Below, one piece after another: positions 46,904-59,462 of a DNA stretch of 64,000 nucleotides. The stretch is from Molossus alvarezi (taxonomy: Eukaryota; Chordata; Mammalia; Chiroptera; Molossidae). The notes under the pieces were generated by a model. That model saw only the letters and a list, made by a program, of their open reading frames with translations. It made no database searches and had not been told where the DNA came from. The stretch is taken from assembly GCA_037176705.1 (NCBI GenBank), contig CM073896.1:20038708-20102707 (forward strand), written 5' to 3'. Each line of letters opens with the position of its first letter. Within the stretch, counting starts at the first letter, position 1. The position numbers were made by a program, and so were the translations under genes.

Positions 46904-48538
46904 TCCTCAAGCTTTTTTAATGACTATGACACTAAGTGGATAGATAGCCCATGATTTATTTAATAAGTTCCTATGGAATGGATTGTTTTTTTTCTCAATT
47001 TTTAACACATCTTTCTATATGTTATTTCTAGAAAAATAGTAAAAAATAGAACATATATTAGGTTCAAAAATAAATTTTTTGCTTTGGAAAATAACATGAT
47101 AGGTATGGAAAATGAAGTTGTGATGTAAACAAAATAGGTAATATCATGGTTCTAACTTCAGACCCAAGCTTTGCCTTAAGGAATATTAATCGTGAGTCAT
47201 TATTTCTCCTGTGTAGAATTTTTAAGAATGCATATTCTAAATTAAAAAAAACAAAAAAAAACTAAGATATATTGAAGTAATCTACTTTACTATCTGCTGC
47301 TTCCTTAACTTTATTTCAACACGGTCATGACAGTTTGTGCTCTGAAAGCCATCGTGGTGATGAGAAGACAGAATATCTGTGATTATATGTCCAGTAAGTG
47401 TTAGATCAATGTTCAAATCCAGTTATGTAAATACAAAGAACAGAAATAATATTGAGGCATCCCTTAACAGCTTAGAAATAGATTTTAAAAAAAGCTTGTC
47501 CCCTAAGTGAAATTGAGCAAATATAAACACATCAGCAATTATTAATTGTCTAGGAACATCTTACTGCTATAATAGGTAGTAATTAACTGAAAAAATGGAT
47601 GCATAATTAACGAAGGTAGCAAATTGTGTTGGGTAAAAGAAAACAGAGATCTTGACAAACTTTTATAATGAATCCTAGATATCATGATAACTTTGTGTTC
47701 TAAAGTATCACTCAATAAACTGTCTACTTATTCTCTTATTAAAATATACCAAGCAATTCCTTTATATTTCATTATTCTCCCAAACCAGTGAAAAAAAGGT
47801 AACTGCATGGAGGTGAACACATGCCCATAATTGAAAAGGCTCATGTCTGTTTCATTATTAATAAAAAATAATTAACTGCTATCAGTTAATTTGATTATGT
47901 TGAATTTAGTCGGAAGGTCTCATTGTCTCCTGGTGTGGTAACAAGTACTGTTTCTAGATCTCTAAAATAGTCATGCTTTTCAGTACCCAGTGTCTTTGAA
48001 GCTAGCCAGCACTTTTACTTTCGTCAGAAATGCCTCTCATTAGGTATTATTTCTTTTTCTGTTACAAAATTTACTGCATAAAATGGACAATATTTAGAGT
48101 TATCATTATACTTCATTAGACATTATATAGTTAACATATTCTATGAGGATTTTTGAACAGATAAAACTGTGAAAATAAATGTTAAAATAGATAAGCTTGT
48201 ACCAAGGAAAGCATTTATTAACATGGTAAAACACTTTTTGTTATCTATCTCTCTATTTATTGTGGTTTATTTGAAACCATACTTTAATTATTGTAGCTCT
48301 TCAGTGGCCTTGTTCAGCCCAATTATCTGACAGATCACTGTTGTTAAATAAAATGAAAACAGAGGATGAGATCCAGATGGTCTTAAAGCTTCATTAAATT
48401 ATACATTCACATTTTATATACAAAGATGTAAATGTAGATAGGTTTTATTCATTTATTTTTTTATAATTATGATGAGTGAATAGATCCATCACTAGATATA
48501 AAAAGAAATAAATTGAAATTCCTCTGCATAATAAGGAA

Positions 48539-48540
<2 letters not shown>
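46904..48540. other. AT-rich, nothing recognised
   Basis: No gene or repeat identified. Confidence 0.4.

Positions 48541-48579
<39 letters not shown>
48541..48579. repeat. (CA)n microsatellite
   Basis: 19 uninterrupted CA units. Confidence 0.97.
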
Positions 48580-48581
<2 letters not shown>

Positions 48582-50059
48582 GAATGTACAATTGAATGTA
48601 CTGACTGCTGATTTCTCTCTTTTTGAATGCTCCTGCTCTTAACTTCTGCTCATTTAAAACTGTTTTGGCTTATAAATCCATGAGAATTCTCTACCACTCC
48701 CCAAATTTAACCTGACAATAAAAGAATGAAGATCTAAGACCAAAAGTGTGAATTTTACATTTTCAATTCTGCACTTTGGTTTGTTAACAAAAATGTCTTC
48801 CTTACCTTTGTGGAAAATACATTATACATCCATCACAGCATAAAGTAGTAGAGATTTGTTCCTTTTGTTTTGATTCTTTTTTTCTTCATACTGATCTGGT
48901 TCTCCAAATCCCAAGATTTTGGGAACATTGAACTATTGAAAATTAAATATAATCTGGCTAAAAAGAAGACCAAGAAGAAGATAAAAGTTCCATTTATGGG
49001 AAGATTACACCTTTCATGTCTGACCAGGGACACTATGTATATACTTTTAATGAATATATTAAAATATATGTACATTGCTAATTTAAAGTCTCTGACTTTG
49101 AGATTCTGAATAGTGCAGCTTAGAGTAAAAATAAACACAAGAATCAGAAGTAATCAGGGACCTAAGCATGAAGTGGGAGCTGTTGTCTTCAGCTATGAGT
49201 GTTAGGAAGCAATTCTCAAAGGTAAAAACAGATACCAGTTCATAAGGAGGAACAGGGAGGGGAAAAATTACTTACCAGATTTATAGAATAATATAAAGAA
49301 GATATTATTGAATTTTTATCGATCTCTTGGACAAACTGGTGGACCCAAGGACTGGTCACCATCTTTCACCTGCTATTTTACAAGCCATTGTCTCATTTCC
49401 TCATGGTTTCTCCATCAGTCTCTAAGTGAATCGCCAATCATCAGCTGGTGTTGGCTAACCAAATGGAAAACTAATGATCCAAAGCATATCTCCTCCTTCC
49501 ACAATCCATTCTTTGCAAAGTCACACTGCCACCTGAATCTATAACTTCAGGATGGACCATTTGAGTTATTTGCTGATCAGCTGTGGAGGTAAAGGTCACA
49601 AGGACAATGAAAACAGAAGTGGTCACTTAAATGTAGATCACATGATGAACAAATATTTCTTTTTGCTTCCCTCTGTGCATCCAAAATCCATTTCCAAAAG
49701 CAAATATAATTGTATTCTGTAAGGTATTTTATTTTATTTTTTTTACTTTTGCCATGCTCAACATTTTTATCACACAGTGGATACCAACATGCTGCCAAAT
49801 AAGTTAAAAAGTGGAAGGTTGCCAGAACCCCAGAAGGCCCTTTATATAACAACCTTTCTCAAAATGTAAACACAATCTTGACTGTTAGGGAAATGGATCC
49901 CTTGCTTTCCATTATTAGGTTTACCATATAAGCATGAATCCCTAAACACTACAAATCAACTTTGTCTTACTGAAAATGTCCATATACCAAAACCATACAT
50001 CGTGGGTTTTTGCATGCACATTTTATGCACTTGTCATTGCATTTGTAAGATGTGTCCGT
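48580..50059. other. No recognised feature
   Basis: Unique-looking sequence. A 101-codon frame at 48833-49138 and its plus-strand counterpart share a lysine-rich/T-rich composition and no domain. Confidence 0.4.
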
Positions 50060-50900
50060 GTTGTTGAATGTAAATGCATTTCCTTCATTTTCCTTATCCT
50101 CGTTGTTCTGTTAATTGTATAAACCATAATTTAATTGTCCATCCTACTCTTTTTTTCCAGATATATTGAGCTACAATATCCATTCTTCTCTTGATTTGTA
50201 TATGAATTGCATTTATTTGCTATTTAGTTATTAAAAACAATGTTACTCTTGCCCGGCTGGTGTGGCTCAGTGGTTGAGCATCAACCCATGCACCAAAAGG
50301 TCACTGGTTTGATTCCCGGTGAGGGCACATGCCCAGGTTGTGGGCCAGGTCCCCAGTGGGGGGCATGCAGGAGGCGGCCAGTCGATGTTCTCTCTCATCA
50401 ATGTTTCTCTCTCTCTCTCCCTCTCACTTCCTCTCTCTCTAATATCAATAAAGAAAAAAACAAACAAAAAACAATGTTTCTCTGAATATTTGTGCACTGG
50501 ACTTTTGGTAAACTTGTGAGTGCATTCTCTTGGCTATGTACTAAGAAGGTAGATTAATGCATCACAGAGTCCAGGTCTTCTTCATGATAATGAATGATTG
50601 AAAACACTTTTCTGAGGTGTTATCACAATGTACTCTTCTTGCCAGCAGTTCTCACTACTTTGCATCTTCACCAGCACTTGGATTTGACCGACATTTTCAT
50701 GTTGGACCTTCTGGTTGATGTCTAGCATTAATTATTGGTGTTCTCTCATTTAATTCATGTTATCTTCATTACTAGTGAGGTGGAACCTCATGTGCTGATT
50801 ATTCTTTGTGCTCATCATTCTCTGTTCACGTATCCTTCCTGAAATCCATTTACTGCCTTTTCTGTCCTATCTAGGCTAGTAGGACTTTGACTTCTATGGA
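50060..50900 (-). mobile_element. Old L1 fragment, split by a Ves SINE
   Basis: In plus-strand reading, TTAATTGTCCATCCTACTCT and CATTCTCTTGGCTATGTACT precede the SINE gap's far side. Beyond lie 'cttgccagcagttctcactactttgcatcttcaccagcacttgg' and 'cattactagtgaggtgg'. These keep the order of the reverse complement of an ancient L1 ORF2 3' region. Confidence 0.6.
50251..50466 (+). mobile_element. Ves SINE in old L1
   Basis: Head GCCCGGCTGGTGTGGCTCAG, B-box GGTTTGATTCCCG, tail TAATATCAATAAAG then (AAAC)n. Duplication AAAAACAATGTTACTCT (50233-50249) and AAAAACAATGTTTCTCT (50467-50483), one mismatch. Confidence 0.94.
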
Positions 50901-51325
50901 CTATAACTCTATAAATGTCTTATGTTTAAGTATCTGGCTGGATTTTTCTAATAAAAGCCATTCTCAGAAATGAGGAGGGACTGTGGAACCAAAAATTAGA
51001 GTAGTTACTTCTCCCACTGGCATTGCCAATGTTCTGTGGTTATCTCGGCTTCCAGGTATTTTCATGCTCTGACACAGCTGTCTGTTTCCCTTGTTCTGTC
51101 AGTCAGGGTAGTAAAATGTCTTGATGTTAGCTTTGAGCATTTTACTTTCAAACATATCTGAAAATAATCCCTTTTTCAAACTCTCCTCATTTAGACATTT
51201 TAGCATATGGTTTTTCTCTCTGCTCTATCCCAACTGATACAGTCATTGAGGTAAAACTTCAAAATGGGTTGATTACTTAGCTGTCTGAAGTGTGTACTCA
51301 TAGCCTCTTTGTTGGGTAGATAGGG
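50901..51325. other. No recognised feature
   Basis: No gene or repeat identified. Confidence 0.4.
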
Positions 51326-51715
51326 TGTGGAGGGCTGCTGAGCCAAGGCCTCTTGTTGCTCCTGTGGTATTTGCAAAGCTCACTCAGGAGCATTCTGCCC
51401 AAGGTATCTTGTTGCTCCAGTGTGCCGGTGAGGCCCACGCAGGAGCATTCTGAGCCGCGGGCAAGAATGTATCGACAGTCTCGACCGTCAGCTCAGAGGC
51501 TGGTGGAAACATCTGGTGTTTGAAGATAATGAAGCTTTTGAACTTCTCCCCCTTCATTATTGCTACATAATAACCATACTGAGCCAGCTGGGGGTCAATG
51601 TTCCTCCATCAGAGAGCGGTGTCCCTTCTGGCCCCAGCTTTTCTCTCTATAATGTCTCTGTGTCTTTCTTACCCTCCCGTCGCCCCTCCTCAGGTCTGGT
51701 TTGACTGGCTGCACA
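51326..51715 (+). repeat. Probable solo LTR (class II-like), about 390 bp
   Basis: A GC-richer block opening TGTGGAGGGCTGCTGAGCCA and closing with GGCTGCACA. It contains an imperfect 54-56 bp direct repeat (TCTTGTTGCTCC at 51351 and 51407; GGAGCATTCTG at 51388 and 51442) like a U3 enhancer duplication. A degraded polyadenylation-like AATGAAG lies near 51526. No gag/pol follows. Boundaries and a target duplication are not established. Confidence 0.45.
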
Positions 51716-52009
51716 AGTTTCAGCAAAAAAAGAACCCTTGTAACCTGCAAATGAGTGACAGTATTTTTTTTCTCCAAATTATCAGTCATGTCACAAGATG
51801 GACTCGCTGTCAAGGTTATTAGAGGACATTGTGGCCATGATAATTAATAGATCTGGCAACAATAATGATTGTAAAAATTGTGTGAGATGACCATTTGTGA
51901 CTTCCCAGAGACACAGAAAGAGACGAAGTTAAGGTTAGTCATTGAACACCCTATCCGAGGAATGAGTAGAGAAGCAAATTACAGGGGAAGGTTTAAAAAT
52001 ATCTTCTTT

Positions 52010-52237
52010 TACTTTTTTTTCTCCCCCCCCCTTTGATGAGAACAGTTAAATTTTATTCTCTTAGCAAATTTCAACTATACAATACAGTGTTATCCACTAT
52101 ACTCACCATGTTATACATCAGATCCTCAAACATCACCCATCTTATAACTGAAAGTTTGTACCCTCTACCAACCTCTTCATATTTGCCATCCCTAGCTGCC
52201 CTGACAGCCACCTTTCTACTCTCTGTTTCTATGAGTG

Positions 52238-52277
<40 letters not shown>

Positions 52278-53450
52278 AGATCCCGCATGAAAGTGATACC
52301 ATGCAGCATGCAGCATGGGTCTTTCTGTCTGACTAGCTTATTTCTCTTAGCATGAAAGCCTCCAATTTAATCCACATTGTGACAAATGACATGCTTTTCT
52401 TCTTTTTTAATGCTGAATCATATTACATTGTAAGCACATACCACATATTCTTCATTCATCTGTTGATGGACACTCTGAAAAATAAAATAAATATGGGAAA
52501 CAGGTATGTCTTTAAATGAGATCATGGTTTTGTCTCCTTCGGATATGTACCCAGATGTGGGAATGGCAGATCATCCGGTAGTTCTAGTTTTAATTTGTTG
52601 AGGAACCTACATCTGTTTTCCAGAGTGGCTGTACTCCAACAGCACACGAGCGTTCTCTTGCCTCCACATCCTTGCCAGTGTTTATCTCGTAACTTGGTTA
52701 TATTAGCCATTCTAAAATGCACGAGGTGACATTTCATTGTGGTTTCGATGTGCATTTCTCCGATTAGTGATGTTGTGCACCTTTTCATATAACTGTTGGC
52801 ATTTGTATGTCTTCTTTGGAAAATTATCTATTCGGGTGCTTTGACCATTTGTTTAATTTTTAAAATATTGAGTTTTATGAGTTCCATATATATTTTGGAT
52901 ATTAACTGCTATTGTATGTATGTGTATATATATATGCGGTTTGCAAATCTTTTCTACCATTCGATAGGTTGCCTTTTCATTCTGTTGATTTCCTCCTTTG
53001 TTGAACACAAGCTTTTTATTTTGATGCAGTCCCACTTGTTTATTTTTTGCTTTTTGTGTCAAATCCAAAATATCATTGTTAAGATTTATATCAAGGAGCT
53101 TACCCCTATATTTTAAAATTTTATTGTTTAAGTCTTTATGTACAAGTCTTTAAAGTATTTGGAGTAGATTTTCGTGTGTGGTATAAGATGGGGTCTGGTT
53201 TCAATCTTTTGCATGTAGCAGTCCCATTTCCCCACATCACTCATTGAAGGGACTGTTTCTTCCTACTGCATTTACTTTTCTCCTTTGAAGAAAATTAATT
53301 GTCCATATATACCTAGGTTTATTTCTGAGCTCCCTATTATGTTTTGTTGATCTATGTGTCTTTTATGCCTATACCATACTGTTTTGATTATGTAAGATTT
53401 TAAACATATGTTAATATTGTTTTTAGCTTGTACACTTTGTGCTATTGGTA
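52010..53450 (-). mobile_element. Old L1 3' half, minus strand
   Basis: Plus-strand order GCATGGGTCTTTCTGTCTGA, ATGAAAGCCTCCAATTTAAT, TCTGTTGATGGACACTCTG, AGAGTGGCTGTACTCC and GATTAGTGATGTTGTGCACC, then TCCATATATATTTTGGATAT. This is the reverse complement of a mammalian L1 from 3' UTR into ORF2. A minus-strand 88-codon stretch (52788-52522) retains HWQGCGGKRTLV of the cysteine-rich domain. Highly diverged and pseudogenic. A (TG)n at 52242-52275 lies in its 3' UTR. Confidence 0.72.
52242..52275. repeat. (TG)n microsatellite
   Basis: About 17 TG units. Confidence 0.96.
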
Positions 53451-54137
53451 AGAGAAACTTGTAAAAGGAAAATGTTAATAAATATGAAACACTTATGGTT
53501 AGTTAACACTTCCATTGTACAAACTATTTTCTGATGTGAGAATATTCAAGGAATCTTGATTATCATTCTTTTTATCATGATTAATATCAGAATTACTTCT
53601 CTTGGAGGGTGTGTAGTTGTTTTAAAAATATGTACATACTTCCTTTTACTCGTGAATGATTAGTTTAAATATATGAAAATGGAAAACAAATAAAGTTGAT
53701 CTTTGCTTTTATGAAACATTTCAACAACAATTTATGAAAACCCCAACTGTTTATGAATCTACTACATAGTAGCAAAAGAGTTTATTCATCACTCATGTCA
53801 TTCACCACAATATATTCAAAGTTAGTCTAAAGTTTTGCAAGATGGATTCTGTTTTAAAAGATGAGTATAATTCTTTTGTGCACTATTTTAAAGTGGTTGG
53901 CATGTTCTTAATGTAAGCATACATAAGTAAATATTCCAAACTTTGAAAATAGTCATACTTAATAGGGCTGTCACAGTATATGACTAATTGCTTAAAATCA
54001 AACAAATTATTCAGCATAAAAGTCAATAACCATATTAAGTAAAATCAAAATAGTAACAGAAATAGCCATGTACTCTGAACACAACTCTTTTTTTTACAGT
54101 TTGTCTGTACTTTCAGATGCCTCGTCTTACGGTTTTG
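53451..54137. other. AT-rich, nothing recognised
   Basis: No gene or repeat identified. Confidence 0.4.
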
Positions 54138-54156
54138 GCCATTCATAATTTTTAAT

Positions 54157-54368
54157 TTTTTTTTTCTTCATTGATTTTAGAGAAAGAGGAAGGGAGAGGG
54201 AGAGAGAGAGAAACATCAGTGAGAGAAAACATCGATTGGCCAGCTCCTGCATGCCCCCCACTGGGGATCTGGCCCACAACCTGGGCATGTGCCTTGACCG
54301 GGAATTGAACTAGTGACCTTTTGGTGCATGGGTCGATGTTCAACCACTGAGCCACACCAGCCAGACAT
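54157..54368 (-). mobile_element. Ves SINE (CTTTATT-tail subtype)
   Basis: Minus copy with head at 54368. Perfect 19-bp duplication GCCATTCATAATTTTTAAT at 54138-54156 and 54369-54387. Confidence 0.95.
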
Positions 54369-54589
54369 GCCATTCATAATTTTTAATATTTCAATGAAAA
54401 GTGTTAGTCTTACCCATCATTTCTTAATAACAAATAGAAACATTTTAAGGTATTTAGTAAAATCAGAGGTGTAATATTATTAGTAATAATACAAATAATT
54501 TAACTTTTATGCCTAAACATTATGGATTACAAGAAATTAAATGATGCCAAACATAGAAAAGATTTTGTCATATTTTAAAATATCTTCTT

Positions 54590-54835
54590 GCCCTGGCCAG
54601 TTTGGCTCAGCAGTTAGAGCCAGAGAATGCCAGGTTCAGTTCCTGCTAAGGGCACGTACCTCAGTTGTGGTTTGTTCCCGGCCCCAGTTGGGATTGTGCA
54701 AGTGGCAACCAGTCGATGTGTCTCTTTCAGATTGATATTTCTCCCTCTCTCTCTTCTCTCTCTCTCCCCCCTGCTCTGTCTGAGGATAAATGCAAAAAGT
54801 GTCCTCAGGTGAGGAAAACAATAAAATAAAATAAA
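54590..54835 (+). mobile_element. Ves SINE with deletion in the tRNA head
   Basis: Head GCCCTGGCCAGTTTGGCTCA, then GCAGTTAGAGCCAGAGAAT: about 14 bases between A- and B-box present in other copies are missing. Body and GTCCTCAGGTGAGG tail are normal. Duplication around ATATCTTCTT (54580-54589 and 54838-54847). Confidence 0.92.
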
Positions 54836-55153
54836 TAATATCTTCTTAATGAATTAATACTTTGAATTTAGACAGTATTTTATCAACTAATTACAGGTTC
54901 ATGTGACAATTAGAAAAATATCTTATTGTAGAACATATCCTTATCACAATATAAGAGTTTTTATAAACACAATTAACAGGAATACATAGTACATTGACAA
55001 TAAATATGACAAGAGATATTTCTCACTGTCAAGTAGATATTTAAGGACAAAGATAATTAAAATTGGGTATGTAGGATTCAAATTCCAATACCCTGTAAAT
55101 TTCCAAAGATAACAAAATGTATCTTAAATATGCTCTCTCATTAAATGGAATCA

Positions 55154-55361
55154 GCCTGGCCGGTGTGGCTCAGTAGTTGAGCATCAACCAATACACCAAG
55201 AGGTCTCCAGTTCGATTCCTGGCCAGGGCACATGCCCAGGTTGTGGGCCTGATTCCCAGGGGCATACAAGAGGCGGCCAATTGATGTTCTCTCTCATCGA
55301 CGTTTCTATCTCTCTCTTCTTCTCCCTTTCTCTCTCTATAAAATCAATAAAGAAAAAAAAT
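55154..55361 (+). mobile_element. Ves SINE (CTTTATT-tail subtype)
   Basis: Head GCCTGGCCGGTGTGGCTCAG, B-box AGTTCGATTCC, tail AAAATCAATAAAG. Perfect 13-bp duplication TTAAATGGAATCA at 55141-55153 and 55362-55374. Confidence 0.95.
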
Positions 55362-55374
55362 TTAAATGGAATCA

Positions 55375-56589
55375 GTGTGAATCAACAATGTGGGATAGAA
55401 CTTAAAACAGTGGGACAGTGTAAAAGTCCGAATAAGGTCTAGGATGCTGGGGAGAGGGATTCGATTCAGTTATGAGACAATATAAGTCAGAGTCTTATTG
55501 CCAGATTAAATATATATTTTAGTTAATAAGGTCTGTAGCATGGATATGGGAAGGGAAAATACTTGGTAAGGGAAATCAACAATTTGGAACCAGGAGAAGT
55601 ATGTTTTAGTTTTAACTCTGCAGCAGTGACTTCAAGGAAAGATGTATTGAATGTTCCGATGCTTCATTCTCTACACCTGTTCACTAGAAATAAAACTCCC
55701 ACCCTTTGTAACTAACTGTCTTGATTAAAGATTAAATTAGAGAACACACATGGAAGTGCCTTGTAAAACACATTCGAACAGTATTAAGGAACCCTTGCTA
55801 CTGTGTTACTCATAGGCTACATAACAGGGTTCTCAGTTTAAATGTCACTCACCAACTACAGATAAAGGCACTGTTATTCTAAACTATGTTAGCTAATAAC
55901 ATAAATGTATTCAACCATGAAATTACTTTGTTAATACATAAAGAAACATATTTTTTATGTGTGTTCTTGCAAATGAATACATTTGTGTAAATAGTGACCT
56001 TCACAGGATCCTTCGTTTTCTTTCTTTCTCTATTATTTTTCTAGTAAAATAATATTTGCAGATATTACTCTCTTTATTACTTGTAAACATAATAAGATTC
56101 ATCTAATTTCACACCTGTGATTAGGGCAGTAATGGTGAAACAGGACACTATTAATGTAGAACATAAGCAAAAATTATAAATGATTCTGGGGATTGAATAC
56201 TTTTTTTTATTTATTCAAATTATTAGTACCAAACCATTAATATAAAAAAAAGAGATATTAGAGTGGTGTTCTTTTTTAACCTAGCTTATTCTCTGGGATC
56301 TATCATCAAGGTGTTAGAAGCATAGGGTCAATGTCATAAAGACACTATAATTTCACAAGGCAAGAATAAGATTTGAAAATTAGGAAATAATAATATACCA
56401 TAACAATAACAATCTGAAAACAAAATTTAAAACAAAATTTAGCATACCAGTTACTAAATCCTTTTGAAACTTATGAATGTTTGAAGAAATACTAAATTAA
56501 AGAAACACAAAGTACAGTTTTATTAATTAATCTGGTGACATGAAATAAATTATTACATAGGCAAATATATATTGATAAAGCACTACTAA
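55375..56589. other. AT-rich, nothing recognised
   Basis: No gene or repeat identified. Confidence 0.4.
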
Positions 56590-56960
56590 GAAATAAATTC
56601 AGGTAACATTTTACAAGGCAATTTGGAAATACTAAAAGGAATCTTACATTTCTATAACCATTGATCCAATATTTACACTTCTAAGATTTTATCTGGAGAA
56701 AACAATCAGAAATATGCCCAATATAAGAATTTTTTTTTACGTATTTACATCAGGATCTCATTTTGTCAAAAAAAGAAAATAATAATAATAACAACAACAA
56801 CAACATACTAGGAAAAAATGAATACATCAGGATGTTAACATTAATATTTCTAAATGATGAAATTATATATATTTTTATAAGAAAATATCCTGATATAATT
56901 TCATAAGTCATTTAAAAGTAATTTATACAGCAAAAACTGAAGTATACAGCACAGTATGGA
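56590..56960 (+). mobile_element. Old L1 ORF2 C-terminal fragment
   Basis: CAAGGCAATTTGGAAATACT, ACCATTGATCCAATATTTAC, ACTTCTAAGATTTTATCTGG and AATCAGAAATATGCCC are the landmarks of a very old L1 ORF2 3' end, in order. Boundaries are approximate. Confidence 0.5.
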
Positions 56961-57218
56961 TTTTAACCTAGGTCTATCTGACTCACGTTTATTGCTTTAT
57001 ACTTCACCAGCAGTGTCGTATGTATGGGAGGAGAAGGGTGTGAACAGCGCATTCCTAATACTGATTTGGCGCTCAGTAAATGGCTGTGGTTGCTGGCTTT
57101 GGTGGGGGCAGTGTTCCTGGTGGAAGTAATAGTGGTAATAACAGCATCGGTGGCAGTAGGAGAGGAACAGTGGAAACAAACAACAAAGTCCTAGTGGGAG
57201 TAGGGAGAGTAGCAGTCA

Positions 57219-57485
57219 CACCCTGACTGACTTGGCTCAGCGATAAATTCATTGGTGCAAAGACCCAAAGGTCACAGGTTGGATTCTGCTCAAGGGCAGG
57301 TACCTGGGCTGCAGGTTCAATCCCGGCCTGGGTCAGGGTCATGCAGGAGGCAACCAGTGGTATGTCTCTTTCACATCAATGTTTCTCTCTCTCTCTCTCT
57401 TTCTCTGTCCCTCCCTCTCGCCTACTGTCTCTAAAAAACAATGGAAAAATATCCTCCGGCGAGGATTAACAACAACAACAACAAA
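57219..57485 (+). mobile_element. Ves SINE
   Basis: Head CACCCTGACTGACTTGGCTC, B-box region CACAGGTTGGATTCTG, CT body, tail TCCTCCGGCGAGGATTAAC then (AAC)n. Duplication AGTAGCAGTCA (57208-57218 and 57486-57496). Confidence 0.92.
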
Positions 57486-57496
57486 AGTAGCAGTCA

Positions 57497-57959
57497 TAAT
57501 AGAATATATAAATGTAATTAATGTTTCTAGTAGTTAACAGTAGAATATCAAACCAGAAAAGTAGCATAATGATGATTGTTTAGTTTGAGATGTGATACTG
57601 TAAAAAAGCAAATCTCAAATGCCACATAATAGCTTTGTGGCTTTGAACAATCTGACTGTTTGATATTGATCTGTTTCCTCATCTAGAAGCCCCCATGCGT
57701 ACCATTCTACTTAGCTTGACATTTTGTATTCTCATATATGAATGAACTATTATATAGTGTGTGACAAGCATCAAAACAACACCAGACACTCGGTATAAGG
57801 AAATAGTTTTTCTTCCTCCTGTTTCTTCAGAATATGAAGTATGACAGATTTTGTTTTTATGAAAAAAATATACTTCTTTAATAAAAAGCTCATATATATT
57901 TTAAAATCACTAGGTGCTGATCTAAATATAGAACTTGACATTTTTAAGCCCAGTGACAT
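57497..57959. other. No recognised feature
   Basis: Unique-looking sequence. Confidence 0.4.
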
Positions 57960-57971
57960 CACTCTCTGTAT

Positions 57972-58078
57972 TTTTTTTTTTTCTTTTTCTTTTCTGTATG
58001 TGCCCCTAGCAGGAACTGAACCTGGGACTCTCTGGTCTGCAGGCTGACGCTCCAACCACTGAGCCAAACCGGCCAGGG
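57972..58078 (-). mobile_element. Head-only Ves SINE (107 bp)
   Basis: Minus copy containing only the tRNA-like head: reverse complement starts GCCCTGGCCGGTTTGGCTCA, has the A-box and GTTCAGTTCC B-box, reaches GGGGCACATAC, then goes straight to an A-rich tail. The ~130-nt CT-rich body present in the other copies is absent. Perfect 12-bp duplication CACTCTCTGTAT at 57960-57971 and 58079-58090. Confidence 0.92.
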
Positions 58079-58090
58079 CACTCTCTGTAT

Positions 58091-59236
58091 TATTTTGCCA
58101 CATTGTGGTTTCATTTTTTAGTATGTTTTTATACTTCTACTTTAAGGGCAATATCCCAGAAGAAAGAGGCTGATATTACTCCCAGCACTTGATATAGTAC
58201 CTGGGAAATGGGTGTTTATTGTTTTAATTGAGCTTAAGAAGTGAGAGTAACAAGCTATCACTCATACAAAAGTGGAGATGACTGGTCAGTGCAGCTTTAA
58301 AGTTGGTGATTTAAAATGGACATTCATGACCAAGAATTCCTAGAAAATGACAAGGAGACTAAATTTCCAGGAAATAAACAAGGGAAAGCTACAAAACTAG
58401 AGGAAATATTGTCAAAGAGGTAAGGGTTCCAGTTACATGAAAATTAGACATGAAGTATCAATGGCTTTACTTTAAGAACAATCAGTTATGTGTCTTTTCA
58501 CAGCAGGTTGACGTGATGGTTAGATTACATGTACCAAAGTCTTAGAAAACCCTCTGTGGGCCCTGGCTGGTGAGTGGATAAGGCAATGCTGGACAGGATG
58601 GAAGTAACATCCCAAAAGGACAAAAAGGTCAATTCCAAGGCCAGGGAGGGAAACCACGCTCAATGTCAGAACTGTTCAGTAAAGAAATTGCTTCAGAAAA
58701 AAGGAGAGTTCTGCAACACTGAAATCTGAGAGATATTACTCACTTCCTACCTAGGGCTGCATCTTCTAGAGGAATTGCGGGTTTCCTGGTCCCGTAGGAT
58801 CATGAAAGGCAGTTTCCTGTCATTAGCAAGGTCACGGAATCTAATTACTGACTCAAAGGGAAAGCCATGTTTCACAACAGATGTTTAAAAACAAAACGGT
58901 GCTGAGGTTCTGGATGACACGTGAGATCAGGGTAATTCAGGCCCCGTGCCCCTTGGGGGATTTCTTTTCATCTGGATTGCAACCTTTTCCTGTACTGGAG
59001 ACTTTCTGTTTCTCCTGTTCTGATAACTGTGGAACTCAACCCTATAGCGTTGACATATGAACAGAGCTGGGGTTTTCAAGAATAATACTTGACTAATGAC
59101 ATACGAAAGCTAGTGGATAAAATATCCCCTGCCTTTTGGTTTCAGGCTTAAAATTCCAGCATATGCTCCATAATTCTTAAGAGTGTCCTGAGCAGAACCA
59201 TGTCCCATTTCCTTTCAGTGATGACACACTCTATCA
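58091..59236. other. No recognised feature
   Basis: A 15-base SINE-head-like GGGCCCTGGCTGGTG at 58559 has no SINE after it. No gene. Confidence 0.4.
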
Positions 59237-59250
59237 CACATTTTGGTTTT

Positions 59251-59448
59251 CAAATGTATTTTATTGTTTTAGAGAGAAGAAGAGAGAGAGATAGAAACAT
59301 TGATGTGAGAAATATCCATCGCCTGCCTCCTGCACGCCCCCTACTGGGGATGGAGCCTGAAACCCGGGCATGTGCTCTGACCGGGAATGGAACCAGAACC
59401 TCCCAGTCCGTGGGATGACAATCAATCCACTGAACCACACCAGCCAGG
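59251..59448 (-). mobile_element. Ves SINE, older subtype
   Basis: Minus copy with head at 59448. Duplication CACATTTTGGTTTT (59237-59250) and CACAATTTGGTTTT (59449-59462), one mismatch. Confidence 0.92.
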
Positions 59449-59462
59449 CACAATTTGGTTTT

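Noticed and set aside
58557..58580. GGGCCCTGGCTGGTG, like a Ves head.
   Set aside because: The following bases do not continue as a SINE; at most a remnant.
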